A stretch of DNA of 42,258 nt from Planctomycetota bacterium (GTDB taxonomy: Bacteria > Planctomycetota > Planctomycetia > Pirellulales > UBA1268): the NCBI GenBank assembly GCA_018970785.1, contig JAGWVR010000024.1:1-42258 (forward strand), in the 5' to 3' direction. A model generated the notes under the pieces. That model saw only the letters and a program-made list of their open reading frames with translations. It made no database searches and was not told the origin of the DNA. Below, in pieces: positions 31,566-41,204 of this stretch. The position numbers and the translations under genes are program-made. The first letter of the stretch is position 1; each line of letters starts with the position of its first letter.

Positions 31566-31658
31566 GGGATCGCGCTCCCCGAGGCGAGAGGACCGGCCGA
31601 GATCCCCTCATCGTCCGCCGCGGTCTGCCGAGCGTCAAACGGCAGCGTGGAAAGGGCG

Positions 31659-32548
31659 TCATCCGTCGAGCAGCCGCGCCGCCCACGGCCCGTCGTGGCC
31701 GACGGCGGCGACGCCGATCTCCGCGTGCACCAGCGCCGCGACCGCCTCCGCGATCGCCCCGTCGCCGGCGAGCGGCACCACGACCGTATCGGCGTCGCGC
31801 GCCACCGGGTCGGCGGCGACCGCCGCGAGCACGGCCAGCGCGTCGTCGGCCCGGCCCGGGACGACGAAGCGGACGGGCCACGACCGGCCCGGGAACGCCG
31901 CCGGGGAGGCGACGGAGCGGCTCACGATCCGCCCTCCGCGCATCACCGCCAGGTGCGTGAAGCAGCCGGGCACGTCGGCGTCGGGCACGACGGCGACCAC
32001 GGCCCGTTCGACGAGGACGAGGTCGCCGACGAGGCGCTCGACGTCGCGCCGCTCGGTGGGGTCGAGGCCCCGGAACGGGTCGTCGATGAGCAGGACCGGC
32101 GGGTCGAGGAGCAGCGCCCGGGCGATGAGCAGGCGCTTGCGGATCCCGTCGGGGATCCGGTCGAGGCGGGCCTGGCCGTCGCCGTCGAGGCCGGCCAGCG
32201 CCAGCGCCCGCTTGACCGCGCCGGCCAACGCCGCGCCGGCCAGCCCCTCCTCGGCCCCCGTCACCTCGAGAAACTCGCCGGCCCGCAGCGCCGGCGGGGC
32301 GATGATCCCGGCCGGGACGTGACCGACCAGCCGGCGGAACCGGCGCGGTGCCGCGCGGAGCGAGCAGCCGGCGACGATCACGTCGCCACGCGCCAACGCC
32401 AGCCGTCCGGCGAGCGCCTCCAGCAGCGTCCTCCGCCCCGACCCGGTGCGCCCCACCAGCGCCCAGGCCTCGCCGGCCGCCACCGACCAGCCGACGCCGT
32501 CGATGACGCGCTCGCCACCGCGGTCGACGGTCACGTCGGCGAGGACGA

Positions 32549-32552
<4 letters not shown>
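31659..32552 (-). CDS. ABC-type ATP-binding protein with degenerate catalytic motifs
   Basis: The 297-residue protein has the ABC ATPase layout, but several key residues differ. Walker A reads GRTGSGRRT at 34-42, so the catalytic Lys is Arg40. The signature LSGGQ is replaced by IPDGI at 133-137. Walker B is VLLIDDPF at 153-160, where the second acidic residue is Asp158 instead of Glu. The D-loop GLDP at 162-165 is kept. A C-terminal domain of about 80 residues after about 215 is extra. No permease lies beside it. Its ATG overlaps the trpE stop (ATGA), so it is translated with trpE. Function is unknown; it could be an inactive or regulatory relative, or an ABC-F-like factor. Confidence 0.75.
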
Positions 32553-34054
<1,502 letters not shown>

Positions 34055-34090
34055 CGGGGTGGGCGCGGGGTACGGCGGGCCGTGGCCGAC

Positions 34091-34120
34091 AACAGACCTT
34101 CCGGTGGGGCCGCCGGTCAA
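34091..34120 (-). promoter_or_regulatory. Putative promoter of trpE
   Basis: On the minus strand TTGACC (34115-34120) and TCTGTT (34091-34096) are separated by 18 bases, about 37 bases before the trpE start. The -35 box is good and the -10 box is weak. No attenuator-type leader peptide was recognised. Confidence 0.4.
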
Positions 34121-34165
34121 CACCCCGCCGCCGGCATTGACGGCGACCGGAAATCACCCGACGGG

Positions 34166-34171
34166 TATGAT
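34166..34171 (+). promoter_or_regulatory. Possible -10 box of mcsA
   Basis: TATGAT is about 48 bases before mcsA. A TTGACG at 34137-34142 is 23 bases upstream, too far for a normal -35 box. Confidence 0.35.
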
Positions 34172-34218
34172 GGTTGGCGGTGACGGGGCGGGCCCGTCGC
34201 CGCCGCGGAGTTCCGGCG

Positions 34219-34794
34219 ATGAAATGCCAGCAGTGCGACGCCCAGGCGGTGTTCCACATCACGGAGCTGGAGGGGGGTGCGGTGCGCGAGATCCACCTCT
34301 GCGACGACCACGCCCGGGTGTACCTCAACCAGGCCGAATCCGGGGGGGGTGGCGAGACGCCCAAGGGAGGCGGGTTGGTCGGCCCGCTCGGCGTCGGGCA
34401 GACCGCCGCCGAACTGTCCCAACTCGACCAACGCGCCTGCCCGATGTGCGGGATCACGTTCTTCGAGTTCCGTAACCAGGGGCGGCTCGGCTGCCCCCAC
34501 GACTACGTCGAGTTCGAGCGCGAACTCGAGCCGCTGATCGCCAACATCCACGGGGCGACCGAGCACACCGGCCGTCGCCCGAGCCGACTCCCGGTCTCCC
34601 CCGCGGGTGGAACCGGGCAGGCGTTGCCGGAGGACACCGCGGAACTGACCGCCGCCATCGGCCTGCGCCGGTCGCTCAAGGAAGCGATCGCGGCCGAACG
34701 CTATGAAGACGCCCGCGAGCACCGCGACGCGATCCGCGCGCTCGAGGAGCGCTGGCTCGCACCGCGACGGAAAGCCGAAGACAGGCCGTCATGA
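34219..34794 (+). CDS. McsA-like protein, UvrB/UvrC motif
   Basis: The 191-residue protein resembles McsA, the activator of the arginine kinase McsB. It has two metal-binding half-sites: CQQC at 3-6 with C28 and H31, and CPMC at 74-77 with C92. The last site reads CPHD instead of CxxC, so one ligand may be His94 or Asp95. A UvrB/UvrC-type helical motif at about 147-180 (LRRSLKEAIAAERYEDAREHRD) binds partner proteins. The ATG at 34219 has a CGGAG site upstream. The stop overlaps mcsB (ATGA), and this tight pairing supports the assignment. Confidence 0.85.
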   Translation: MKCQQCDAQAVFHITELEGGAVREIHLCDDHARVYLNQAESGGGGETPKGGGLVGPLGVGQTAAELSQLDQRACPMCGITFFEFRNQGRLGCPHDYVEFERELEPLIANIHGATEHTGRRPSRLPVSPAGGTGQALPEDTAELTAAIGLRRSLKEAIAAERYEDAREHRDAIRALEERWLAPRRKAEDRPS

Positions 34795-35867
34795 AACTCG
34801 ACACCCTCACCGACTCGGTCGGCGAATGGCTGCGCGGCACCGGTCCGGAGTCGGACATCGTGATGAGCAGCCGCGTGCGGCTGGCGCGCAACGTCGCCCA
34901 CTTCCCGTTCGTCAGCCGGGCCTCGGCCCAGGACCGCGCGGACGTCGAGCGCCTGCTCCGCGAGCGGATCGCGCAGGTGCCGCTCGGCCGGGGGCTCGAG
35001 TATTTCGACGTCGGCCGCCTCGAGGAGGTCGATCGCCGGTTCCTCGTCGAGCGACAGCTGATCAGCCGCGAGCACGCCGAGGCCGCCGGGGCCCGCGGGG
35101 TCGCGATCGACGACCGCGAGCAGGTCAGCCTGATGATCAACGAGGAGGACCATCTCCGCATCCAGTGCCTCCACAGCGGTCTCGATCTCCACGGCGCCTG
35201 GGAGCAGATCCGGGCGGTCGACGACGAGATCGAGCGGGTCGTGCCGTACGCCTTCCACTCGCGGTTCGGCTACCTCACCGCCTGCCCGACCAACGTCGGC
35301 ACCGGGATCCGCGTCAGCGTCATGCTCCACCTGCCGGCGCTGGTGATCACGCGGCAGATCGACAAGGTGTTCCGCAGCCTGCAGAAGATCTCGCTTGCGG
35401 TCCGCGGCCTGTACGGGGAGGGCTCGCAGGCGCTCGGCGACTTCTACCAGGTTTCCAACCAGACGACGCTCGGCCGCACCGAGGAGGAGCTGCTCCAGCA
35501 GGTCGGCGACGTCGTCCCGGTGGTCATCGAATACGAGCGCCGCGCCCGTGAGTTCCTCGTCCGCGAGACGCAGCAGAACGTCCACGACCAGGTCAGCCGG
35601 GCGTACGGGATTCTCCGCACGGCGCAGACGATCAAGGTCGAGGAGGCGATGCAGCTGCTGTCGAGGGTCCGGATGGGAGTCCTCCTCGGGCTGATCGGCG
35701 ACGTCGACGTGGCCGACATCAATTCGTTGCTCGTCCGCACGCAGCCGGCCCACCTGCAGAAGCTGCGCGGCATCCAGCTCGAGGGGAGCGACGAGCGGAT
35801 CGAACGCGCCCGCTACCTGCGCCAGCATTTCGACGCCGGCCCGGGCGGCGCCGGCCGGCTCAACTGA
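34791..35867 (+). CDS. mcsB: McsB-like protein arginine kinase
   Basis: McsB phosphorylates protein arginines, which in Bacillus marks proteins for ClpCP and controls stress regulators. The 358-residue protein keeps the phosphagen-kinase-like motifs: SSRVRLARN at 26-34, NEED at 117-120, CPTNVGTG at 165-172 and RGLYGEGS at 205-212. The C-terminal RDxxRA motif known for phosphoarginine allostery reads ERIERA here (335-340), so that control may differ. The gene overlaps mcsA by 4 bases and converges with coaD. No ClpC or CtsR gene is in the window. Confidence 0.93.
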   Translation: MKLDTLTDSVGEWLRGTGPESDIVMSSRVRLARNVAHFPFVSRASAQDRADVERLLRERIAQVPLGRGLEYFDVGRLEEVDRRFLVERQLISREHAEAAGARGVAIDDREQVSLMINEEDHLRIQCLHSGLDLHGAWEQIRAVDDEIERVVPYAFHSRFGYLTACPTNVGTGIRVSVMLHLPALVITRQIDKVFRSLQKISLAVRGLYGEGSQALGDFYQVSNQTTLGRTEEELLQQVGDVVPVVIEYERRAREFLVRETQQNVHDQVSRAYGILRTAQTIKVEEAMQLLSRVRMGVLLGLIGDVDVADINSLLVRTQPAHLQKLRGIQLEGSDERIERARYLRQHFDAGPGGAGRLN

Positions 35868-35881
35868 CCGCCCGACCGGCG

Positions 35882-35899
35882 CCGCCCTTCAGCGGGCGG
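35882..35899. terminator. Hairpin between the convergent mcsB and coaD genes
   Basis: CCGCCC and GGGCGG arms (6 bases) flank a 6-base loop and overlap the coaD stop codon. There is no T run on either strand, so a bidirectional terminator role is only a possibility. Confidence 0.3.
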
Positions 35900-36401
35900 G
35901 GGCCGGCAGCTTGCTCCGCAGGGCGCGGACCACCGGCAGCGGCACGAACCGGGCCAGCGCCCGGTCGTCTGCCAGCGGCGTGATCTGCTTGAGCAGCGAC
36001 GACGAGACGTGGGAATACTCGGCGGCCGACATCAGAAACACCGTCTCGATCTCCGGATCGAGTTTGCGGTTGGCCAGCGTCATCGTGAACTCGGCCTCCA
36101 TGTCGGTCAGCGAGCGGACGCCGCGGAGCAGCACAGTCGCCCCCTGCTCGCGGACGAAGACCACCGCCAGCCCGGAAAACGGTGCGGCACGGACGTTGGT
36201 CAGGTGTGCGGTCGCCGCCTCGACCAGCGCCACCCGCTCGTCGCTGGCGAACAGCGGGTGTTTGTCGGGGTTGATGCCGACGCCGACGACGACCGAGCCG
36301 AAGATCCGGCTCGCCCGCTCGATGACGTCGAGGTGGCCGAGCGTGACGGGGTCGAACGACCCGGTGTAGACCGCCGTTTGGCCTGAGGCGGGGTGTGCCA
36401 T
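35889..36401 (-). CDS. coaD: Phosphopantetheine adenylyltransferase
   Basis: This 170-residue enzyme transfers AMP to 4'-phosphopantetheine, the penultimate step of CoA synthesis. The nucleotidyltransferase motif YTGSFDPVTLGHLDVI is at about 12-27. The family VSSSLLKQI near the C-terminus corresponds to the usual ISSTxxR/SSSLVKE site. RGVRSLTDMEAE is also conserved. The ATG at 36401 gives the usual start. It lies alone between convergent mcsB and a divergent small membrane protein gene. Confidence 0.96.
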   Translation of the reverse strand: MAHPASGQTAVYTGSFDPVTLGHLDVIERASRIFGSVVVGVGINPDKHPLFASDERVALVEAATAHLTNVRAAPFSGLAVVFVREQGATVLLRGVRSLTDMEAEFTMTLANRKLDPEIETVFLMSAAEYSHVSSSLLKQITPLADDRALARFVPLPVVRALRSKLPAPAR

Positions 36402-36579
36402 CGATGCCTCGGTGTGGGGGAGGGAGGGGTGGAGCGGTTCGGAGGGGTCGTGCGGCCGGTGCCGGGACGGCAATTTCCCCGCCGGTGCCCGGTGCGGTGG
36501 ATGGCGCTCCCCGGGCGGTCGATTATGGTAGTAGCCTTCACAAACCCCCGGCGGTGGCCGATCGCGGAGCAGGTGCCCG

Positions 36580-36765
36580 GTGACGAAAATGCTGCCTTTG
36601 ACCGGGATGGTCGTCTCGGGACTGGTCGGGATCCTGTTCCTCGCGGACCTCGCGGCGGGGTTTCCCTTCCGCCGGGTGAGTGTCGGCCTCGACATCGGGT
36701 TCGTGATCGCCAGTCTGATCCTCGCCTACCTCAGCTGGTCGGTGGTCGAGAAGAGCCGTCCCTGA
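36580..36765 (+). CDS. Small membrane protein, two membrane spans
   Basis: The 61-residue protein is mostly hydrophobic, with spans at about 7-27 and 35-54, and a short polar loop (FPFRRVSVGLD) between. Similar small proteins with LSW near the end occur in planctomycetes, but I know no function. The GTG at 36580 is preferred because GGAG at 36566-36569 is about 10 bases upstream; an ATG at 36589 is the alternative. AT-rich patches at 36521-36540 may hold promoters for this gene and for coaD, but I cannot assign boxes reliably. Confidence 0.7.
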   Translation: MTKMLPLTGMVVSGLVGILFLADLAAGFPFRRVSVGLDIGFVIASLILAYLSWSVVEKSRP

Positions 36766-36865
36766 GCCGCGAGCGCACTGGCCGCCCGAGCGCCCCTGCT
36801 GCCGACAGCGTCCACGTCGGTGATCGGCCGGTGCGCCGAGCGTGGTGTGTCCTCGGCGGTTCGTG

Positions 36866-37546
36866 TCAGGCGGCGCGGAGCACCGAGCCGGCCGCGGCAG
36901 TTCCGGAGGCCGCCACCAATCCGGGCAGGGCCCCGAGGCTCGCGGTCGTCGCCACCCCCGCCTCGACCCACCGCGCGACGCGGTCGATCGTCGCCGTCGG
37001 CTCGACGGCCGGCCCGGCGCCGAGGACGGTGAGGCCGCCGGGCACCGGTCGGACCGTCGCGGTGCGCCCCGTGAAGCGCGTCAACCACCCGCGCGACGGT
37101 GCCGTGAGCGCCACTTCCCACAGGCCCCACGACAGGCTGCGGCACGCCCAGCCCGCCGGAGCCGGGCGCCGCGATCCGCGCGGCGCGTCGTCGAACCTGT
37201 CGACGCACACCGTGCGGATCCCGTGATCGCGGAGCAGCTCGCGGTGGACGAGCAGCCGCCCGTCACCGACGACCAGCGTGTCGATGCCGGGAAGCAGCCG
37301 GATCGTCCGCTCGACCCGGTCGCGGAGGGCCGCCCGCGACTCCCACCACCCGGGGTCGTCGGCCACCGCCCGGATCGGGGCCGCGCTGCCCGCCATCGCG
37401 GCGAGGCCGTCGAGGCGTGCGGCCCACGTGACCTCGACCCCGCGGCGGCGCGCGGCGGCGTCGATCGCGACGAGGTGCTCGACGGTCGTGCCGGCAGCGA
37501 CCACGTGGGACAGCACGACGGTCGACGTATCGGACGCGGTGGACAT
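36866..37546 (-). CDS. Protein of unknown function
   Basis: The 226-residue protein was not recognised. It has an alternating strand-helix pattern (VVLSHVVAAGTTVEHLVAID, then DTLVVGDGRLLVHRELLRDHG) suggesting an alpha/beta fold. Arg- and Ala-rich stretches and WGLWEVALTAP are other visible features. There is no signal peptide or membrane span. It starts 109 bases after the cobA-hemD stop on the same strand. The plus strand here also has a long open frame, but its composition (Arg/Pro-rich) looks like a shadow. Confidence 0.55.
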   Translation of the reverse strand: MSTASDTSTVVLSHVVAAGTTVEHLVAIDAAARRRGVEVTWAARLDGLAAMAGSAAPIRAVADDPGWWESRAALRDRVERTIRLLPGIDTLVVGDGRLLVHRELLRDHGIRTVCVDRFDDAPRGSRRPAPAGWACRSLSWGLWEVALTAPSRGWLTRFTGRTATVRPVPGGLTVLGAGPAVEPTATIDRVARWVEAGVATTASLGALPGLVAASGTAAAGSVLRAA

Positions 37547-37655
37547 GTGACGGGGTTCCCGGCGACCGGGGACCCTGCGCCCCCTCCTTGTCAGCTATCG
37601 GCGTCCCCCCATCCGGCCTTCACGGTCGTCCGGCGCCCCCGCACGGCCCGCAGAT

Positions 37656-39197
37656 TCATTCCGCCCGGCCGTCGGCGACGGCGATCGCCTCCACCAGGGC
37701 GGCGGCGGTCGGCCGCAACGCCTCCGCGTCCGGCTCCACCCCCAGCCGGCGCAGCATCGCCGACGTGACCGGGCTGATGCTCGCCACCCGCCACCGACGG
37801 ATGCCGTCGCCGAACAACCGGCAGGCCGCCTCGGCGATCCGGCCGCTGGTGACCGTGATCCAGTCGATCGCCGTGGCGTCGAGGGCCGCCCGGGCGCCGG
37901 GGGGGAGTGATTCGAGCGGTCGGCTCGTGTAGGCGGCCACTTCATCGACGTGATGCCCGGCGGCACGGAGGCCCGTCGCGAGGACGTCGCGGCCGGCATC
38001 GGCCCGGACGAGCAGGAACCGCCCGCGGTGCGCCGCGCCCGAGAGGAGGTCGACGAGCCCCTCCGACTGCTCGAGGTCGGGCACGGCGTCGCACACCAGC
38101 CCGGCCGTCGCCAGGGCCCGCGCCGTCGCGCCGCCGATCGCGGCCAGGCGGGCGGTGCCCAGCGCGCGGCCGTCGCGCGACATGGCGCGGAGCCGGCCGG
38201 CGAAGGCATCGACGCCATTGGCGCTGGCGAAGACGATCCAGTCGTAGCGGTCGGCGGCATCGATCGCGCGATCGAGCGCGGCGCCGTCGGGGGGTGGGCC
38301 GATCGTGACCAGCGGAAGGAGGTAGGGGGTGGCGCCGGCCGCTTCCAGCGCGCGGACCAGGTCGTCGGTCTGCCCGCGCGGTCGCGTGACGAGGACCGTC
38401 CGGCCCGTGAGCGGACCGGAACAACGCGGCGCCAAAGCGCCCGGCGCGAGGCCGACCAGGGCGACCGTCGGGGGTGGGCAGTCGGCGGTCGCCGCGGCGC
38501 TGGCGCAGGCCGCGAGGTTCGATCCGACGATCCGCTGGTCTGGCCAGCCGCAGTGGCTGACGAGGGTCACCGGCGTGTCGGGATCACGGCCGGCGGCGAC
38601 CAGGGCGCCGGCCCAGGCCCGGACCTGCTCGACCCCCATGTAAACCGCCAGCGTCCCCGGCACGCTCGCGAGGGCGCCGAAGTCGACACGGTCCTCGGTG
38701 CCGGCGGCGCCGTGGCCGGTCACGAGCGTCAGGCTCGACGACCCCTGGCGGCTGGTGAGCGATGCCCCGGCGGCGGCCGCCGCTGCCAGCGCGGCGGTGA
38801 CGCCAGGCACGATTTCCCAGTGGATGCCCGCCGCGTCGAGCGGGGCGATCTCCTCGGTGAGCCGCGCGAACACGCCCGGATCTCCCCCCTTGAGACGCAC
38901 GACCCGCCGCCCGGTCGTGGCCAGCCTGGCGAGCAATTCACCCGTCGCCGTCCCGGGGTCGACACCGTGGCCATCGCCGCGCGGGGCGGCGATGCAGCGC
39001 TCCACGGCTCCGGTGCGGGCCAGCAGGCTCGGCGGCACAAGCGTGTCGTGGACGATCACGTCGGCACGCTCGAGGCAGTCGAGAGCGCGGAGCGTGAGCA
39101 GGTCGGGGCTCCCCGGGCCGGCGCCGACGAACCACACCCGCCCCGGCGGCGAACGGCCGAGAGAGGGGGTGGCGTCACCAGGAAAGAAGGCGGACAC
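37656..39197 (-). CDS. Fused uroporphyrinogen-III methyltransferase and synthase (CobA-HemD)
   Basis: The 513-residue protein joins two tetrapyrrole enzymes. The N-terminal part (about 18-255) is the SAM-dependent methyltransferase that makes precorrin-2: GAGPGSPDLLTLRAL at about 25-39, RLKGGDPGVF at 101-110 and a C-terminal PTVALVG. The C-terminal part (about 262-510) is HemD, beginning TGRTVLVTRPRGQ. The fusion lets uroporphyrinogen III be made and then diverted to sirohaem or cobalamin. It starts with GTG at 39197, with no strong ribosome site. Fusions of these domains are known in several bacteria. Confidence 0.92.
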   Translation of the reverse strand: MSAFFPGDATPSLGRSPPGRVWFVGAGPGSPDLLTLRALDCLERADVIVHDTLVPPSLLARTGAVERCIAAPRGDGHGVDPGTATGELLARLATTGRRVVRLKGGDPGVFARLTEEIAPLDAAGIHWEIVPGVTAALAAAAAAGASLTSRQGSSSLTLVTGHGAAGTEDRVDFGALASVPGTLAVYMGVEQVRAWAGALVAAGRDPDTPVTLVSHCGWPDQRIVGSNLAACASAAATADCPPPTVALVGLAPGALAPRCSGPLTGRTVLVTRPRGQTDDLVRALEAAGATPYLLPLVTIGPPPDGAALDRAIDAADRYDWIVFASANGVDAFAGRLRAMSRDGRALGTARLAAIGGATARALATAGLVCDAVPDLEQSEGLVDLLSGAAHRGRFLLVRADAGRDVLATGLRAAGHHVDEVAAYTSRPLESLPPGARAALDATAIDWITVTSGRIAEAACRLFGDGIRRWRVASISPVTSAMLRRLGVEPDAEALRPTAAALVEAIAVADGRAE

Positions 39198-39233
39198 GAT
39201 CGCTCGTCACGGGGAAGCCGGAGGGAGCGAGGA

Positions 39234-39262
39234 TTGAGGCTCCACACCCGGACCACTACACT
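39234..39262 (+). promoter_or_regulatory. Putative promoter of the TPR protein gene
   Basis: TTGAGG at 39234-39239 and TACACT at 39257-39262 have an ideal 17-base spacer. The leader from about 39269 to the ATG at 39393 is about 124 bases and can fold; a perfect GGCCGA/TCGGCC hairpin with a 4-base loop lies at 39302-39317. Confidence 0.55.
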
Positions 39263-39392
39263 CTACCGCTTCCGCCGTCGGGCCGGCGGCGCCGTGCGGC
39301 GGGCCGACGGATCGGCCGCGGGGCGGCGGGGCCACCGGCGGCCGGCACCCCGCTCGGGGCGGCGTTTCCCTCGCAGCAGCATCACGGGCAGC

Positions 39393-40784
39393 ATGGCCGC
39401 CAACGAGCCGGACCAGCCATCGCCGCTGTCGCCGTCGGAGCGTTCTCGGCTCCAGCAGAGCTTCCAGCGCGGCACGCAGAACGCCGCGGCCAACGCCGAC
39501 TACGCGGCGGAGATGTTCGCCAACTGCGTCGTCGGCGATCCCGCCAGCGCGATCTACCTCCAGAGCCTGCTCGGCGTGCTCCGCAAGAAGCATCCGCCGA
39601 AGAAAGGGGGCGGCCTGACGTCGTTCCTCGGCAGCGGCACCAAGGCGGGAGGCCTGAAGAAGCCGGCGGCCGCCGGGCAGTGGCGCGACGTGATCCGCCT
39701 CGGCGTCGAGATCCTCAAGGGCAATCCCTACGACGTCCCGGCGCTGCTGGCGATGGCCGATGCCTGCGGGCAGCTCGGCCATCAGGAGACCCGCGGGGTC
39801 TACCTCCGCTCGGCCCTCGATGCCGCTCCGACCGACATCGATGTCAATCGCCAGTGCGCCAAGTTCGCCGCCGAGATGGGCAACTTCGACCAGGCGATCG
39901 CCTGCTGGGTGCGGGTCTCGTCGCTCAAGGGGATGGCCGAGGAGGCGGAGCGCGAGATCGCCCGGCTCCAGGTCGAAAAGACGATCTCCGCCGGCGGCGG
40001 GCTGACGGGGCGCGTGGCGCCGAAGGCGGCGGCACCGGCGGCGGGGGGCGCGGAGCCCGACCGGGCGACGGTCCTCCGCAAGACGATCGCAGCGAAGCCG
40101 ACCGACACCGAGGCCGCCTACGAGCTGGCCGACCTCCTCGAGCAGGCCAACGACACCGCCGAGGCCGAGAAGGTCCTGGAGCGGGCGCTGGCCGCGAGCG
40201 GCGGCGACATCAAGGTCCGCGAGCACCTCGAGGATCGCCAGATCCGTTGGTCACGGCAGCGCGTCGCGGTCGCCGAGAAGCGCGCGGCGTCCGACCCGGC
40301 TGCTCAGGGCACGCTCGATCAGCTCCGCCAGGCGCATGCCAAGCTCGAGGTCGAGGTGTTCTCGGCGCGGTCGTCGCGCTACCCGGAGAACACCGCCATC
40401 CGCTACGAACTCGGGCTGCGGCTCAAGGCGGCCCGCAACGTTCCCGAGGCCATCAAGCAGTTCCAGGACGTGCTCCGAAACGACGCCCGGCGCAAGGGGG
40501 TCGTGGCGCTCGAGCTCGGCGAGTGCTTCCAGTCGATCCGCCAATACGACCTGGCGATGAGCAACTACGCCATCGCCCTCGACGCCCTCACCGATCGCGA
40601 GCAGGAACAGCGGAAGCGGGCGCTGTACCGGGCCGGGGTCCTCGCGGCCGGGATGGGGGATCCCGACGCCGCCCGTAAGCACCTTTCGACCCTCGCCGGC
40701 ATCGATTTCAGCTACCGCGACGTGGCCCAGCGGCTGGACAAGTTGAGCTCGGTGAAGGATAAAGGTGGGCCCTCGTCATCCTGA
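39393..40784 (+). CDS. Cytoplasmic TPR protein
   Basis: The 463-residue protein has no signal peptide. An N-terminal helical region of about 50 residues (SERSRLQQSFQRGTQNA) is followed by a Lys/Gly-rich linker (about 65-90). TPR-like repeats follow, for example AMADACGQLGHQETRGVYLRSAL near 120-142 and YELADLLEQANDTAEAEKVL near 245. The arrangement resembles a TPR family I associate with planctomycetes, with no known role. It ends 54 bases before rpsT. Confidence 0.85.
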   Translation: MAANEPDQPSPLSPSERSRLQQSFQRGTQNAAANADYAAEMFANCVVGDPASAIYLQSLLGVLRKKHPPKKGGGLTSFLGSGTKAGGLKKPAAAGQWRDVIRLGVEILKGNPYDVPALLAMADACGQLGHQETRGVYLRSALDAAPTDIDVNRQCAKFAAEMGNFDQAIACWVRVSSLKGMAEEAEREIARLQVEKTISAGGGLTGRVAPKAAAPAAGGAEPDRATVLRKTIAAKPTDTEAAYELADLLEQANDTAEAEKVLERALAASGGDIKVREHLEDRQIRWSRQRVAVAEKRAASDPAAQGTLDQLRQAHAKLEVEVFSARSSRYPENTAIRYELGLRLKAARNVPEAIKQFQDVLRNDARRKGVVALELGECFQSIRQYDLAMSNYAIALDALTDREQEQRKRALYRAGVLAAGMGDPDAARKHLSTLAGIDFSYRDVAQRLDKLSSVKDKGGPSSS

Positions 40785-40838
40785 CGGCGGCCCGCGCCGT
40801 CCGTCGTCCCGCAGGTTTCGTCCAGCGAAAGAACCACG

Positions 40839-41180
40839 ATGCCCCATTCGGCCAGCGCCAAGAAACGCCTTCGCCAGAACGTCGTCCGCCGCGAGCGGAA
40901 CCGGGCGACCAAGTCCGAGATCAAGACCCACGTCCGCCGCCTGCTCGAGCAGCTGCTCGCCGGCGACGTCGCGGGAGCACGGGAGCAGTTCCGGCTCGTC
41001 GCCAAGAAGGCCGACCGGGCCGCGGCTGGCCGCACGATCCACCCCAACCGGGCCGCGCGGATCAAGTCGCGCCTCTCGGCCCGGATCCTCGCCGTCACTC
41101 GCGGCGCCAGCGCCGGCACCGAGACCGTGGCCAAGACGGCAGCCAAGGGGTCGAAGGCGAAGAAGCCCGCCAAGGGCTGA
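40839..41180 (+). CDS. rpsT: 30S ribosomal protein S20
   Basis: The small-subunit protein binds the 16S rRNA body. The N-terminal PHSASAKKRLRQNVVRRERNRATKS and the later NRAARIKSRLSARI are typical. At 113 residues it is longer than the usual 85-90, because of a Lys/Ala-rich tail of about 25 residues (GTETVAKTAAKGSKAKKPAKG and before). Such basic tails occur on ribosomal proteins of some high-GC bacteria. It is preceded by a TPR gene and converges with the pyrK-like gene; a GCCCGGCCGGGC palindrome lies in the gap at 41190-41201. Confidence 0.95.
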   Translation: MPHSASAKKRLRQNVVRRERNRATKSEIKTHVRRLLEQLLAGDVAGAREQFRLVAKKADRAAAGRTIHPNRAARIKSRLSARILAVTRGASAGTETVAKTAAKGSKAKKPAKG

Positions 41181-41204
41181 TCCGCAATTGCCCGGCCGGG
41201 CCGA

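Noticed and set aside
41190-41201. GCCCGGCCGGGC palindrome between rpsT and the pyrK-like gene as a terminator
   Set aside because: There is no loop-forming centre beyond GGCC and no T run, so it is more likely chance in GC-rich DNA.
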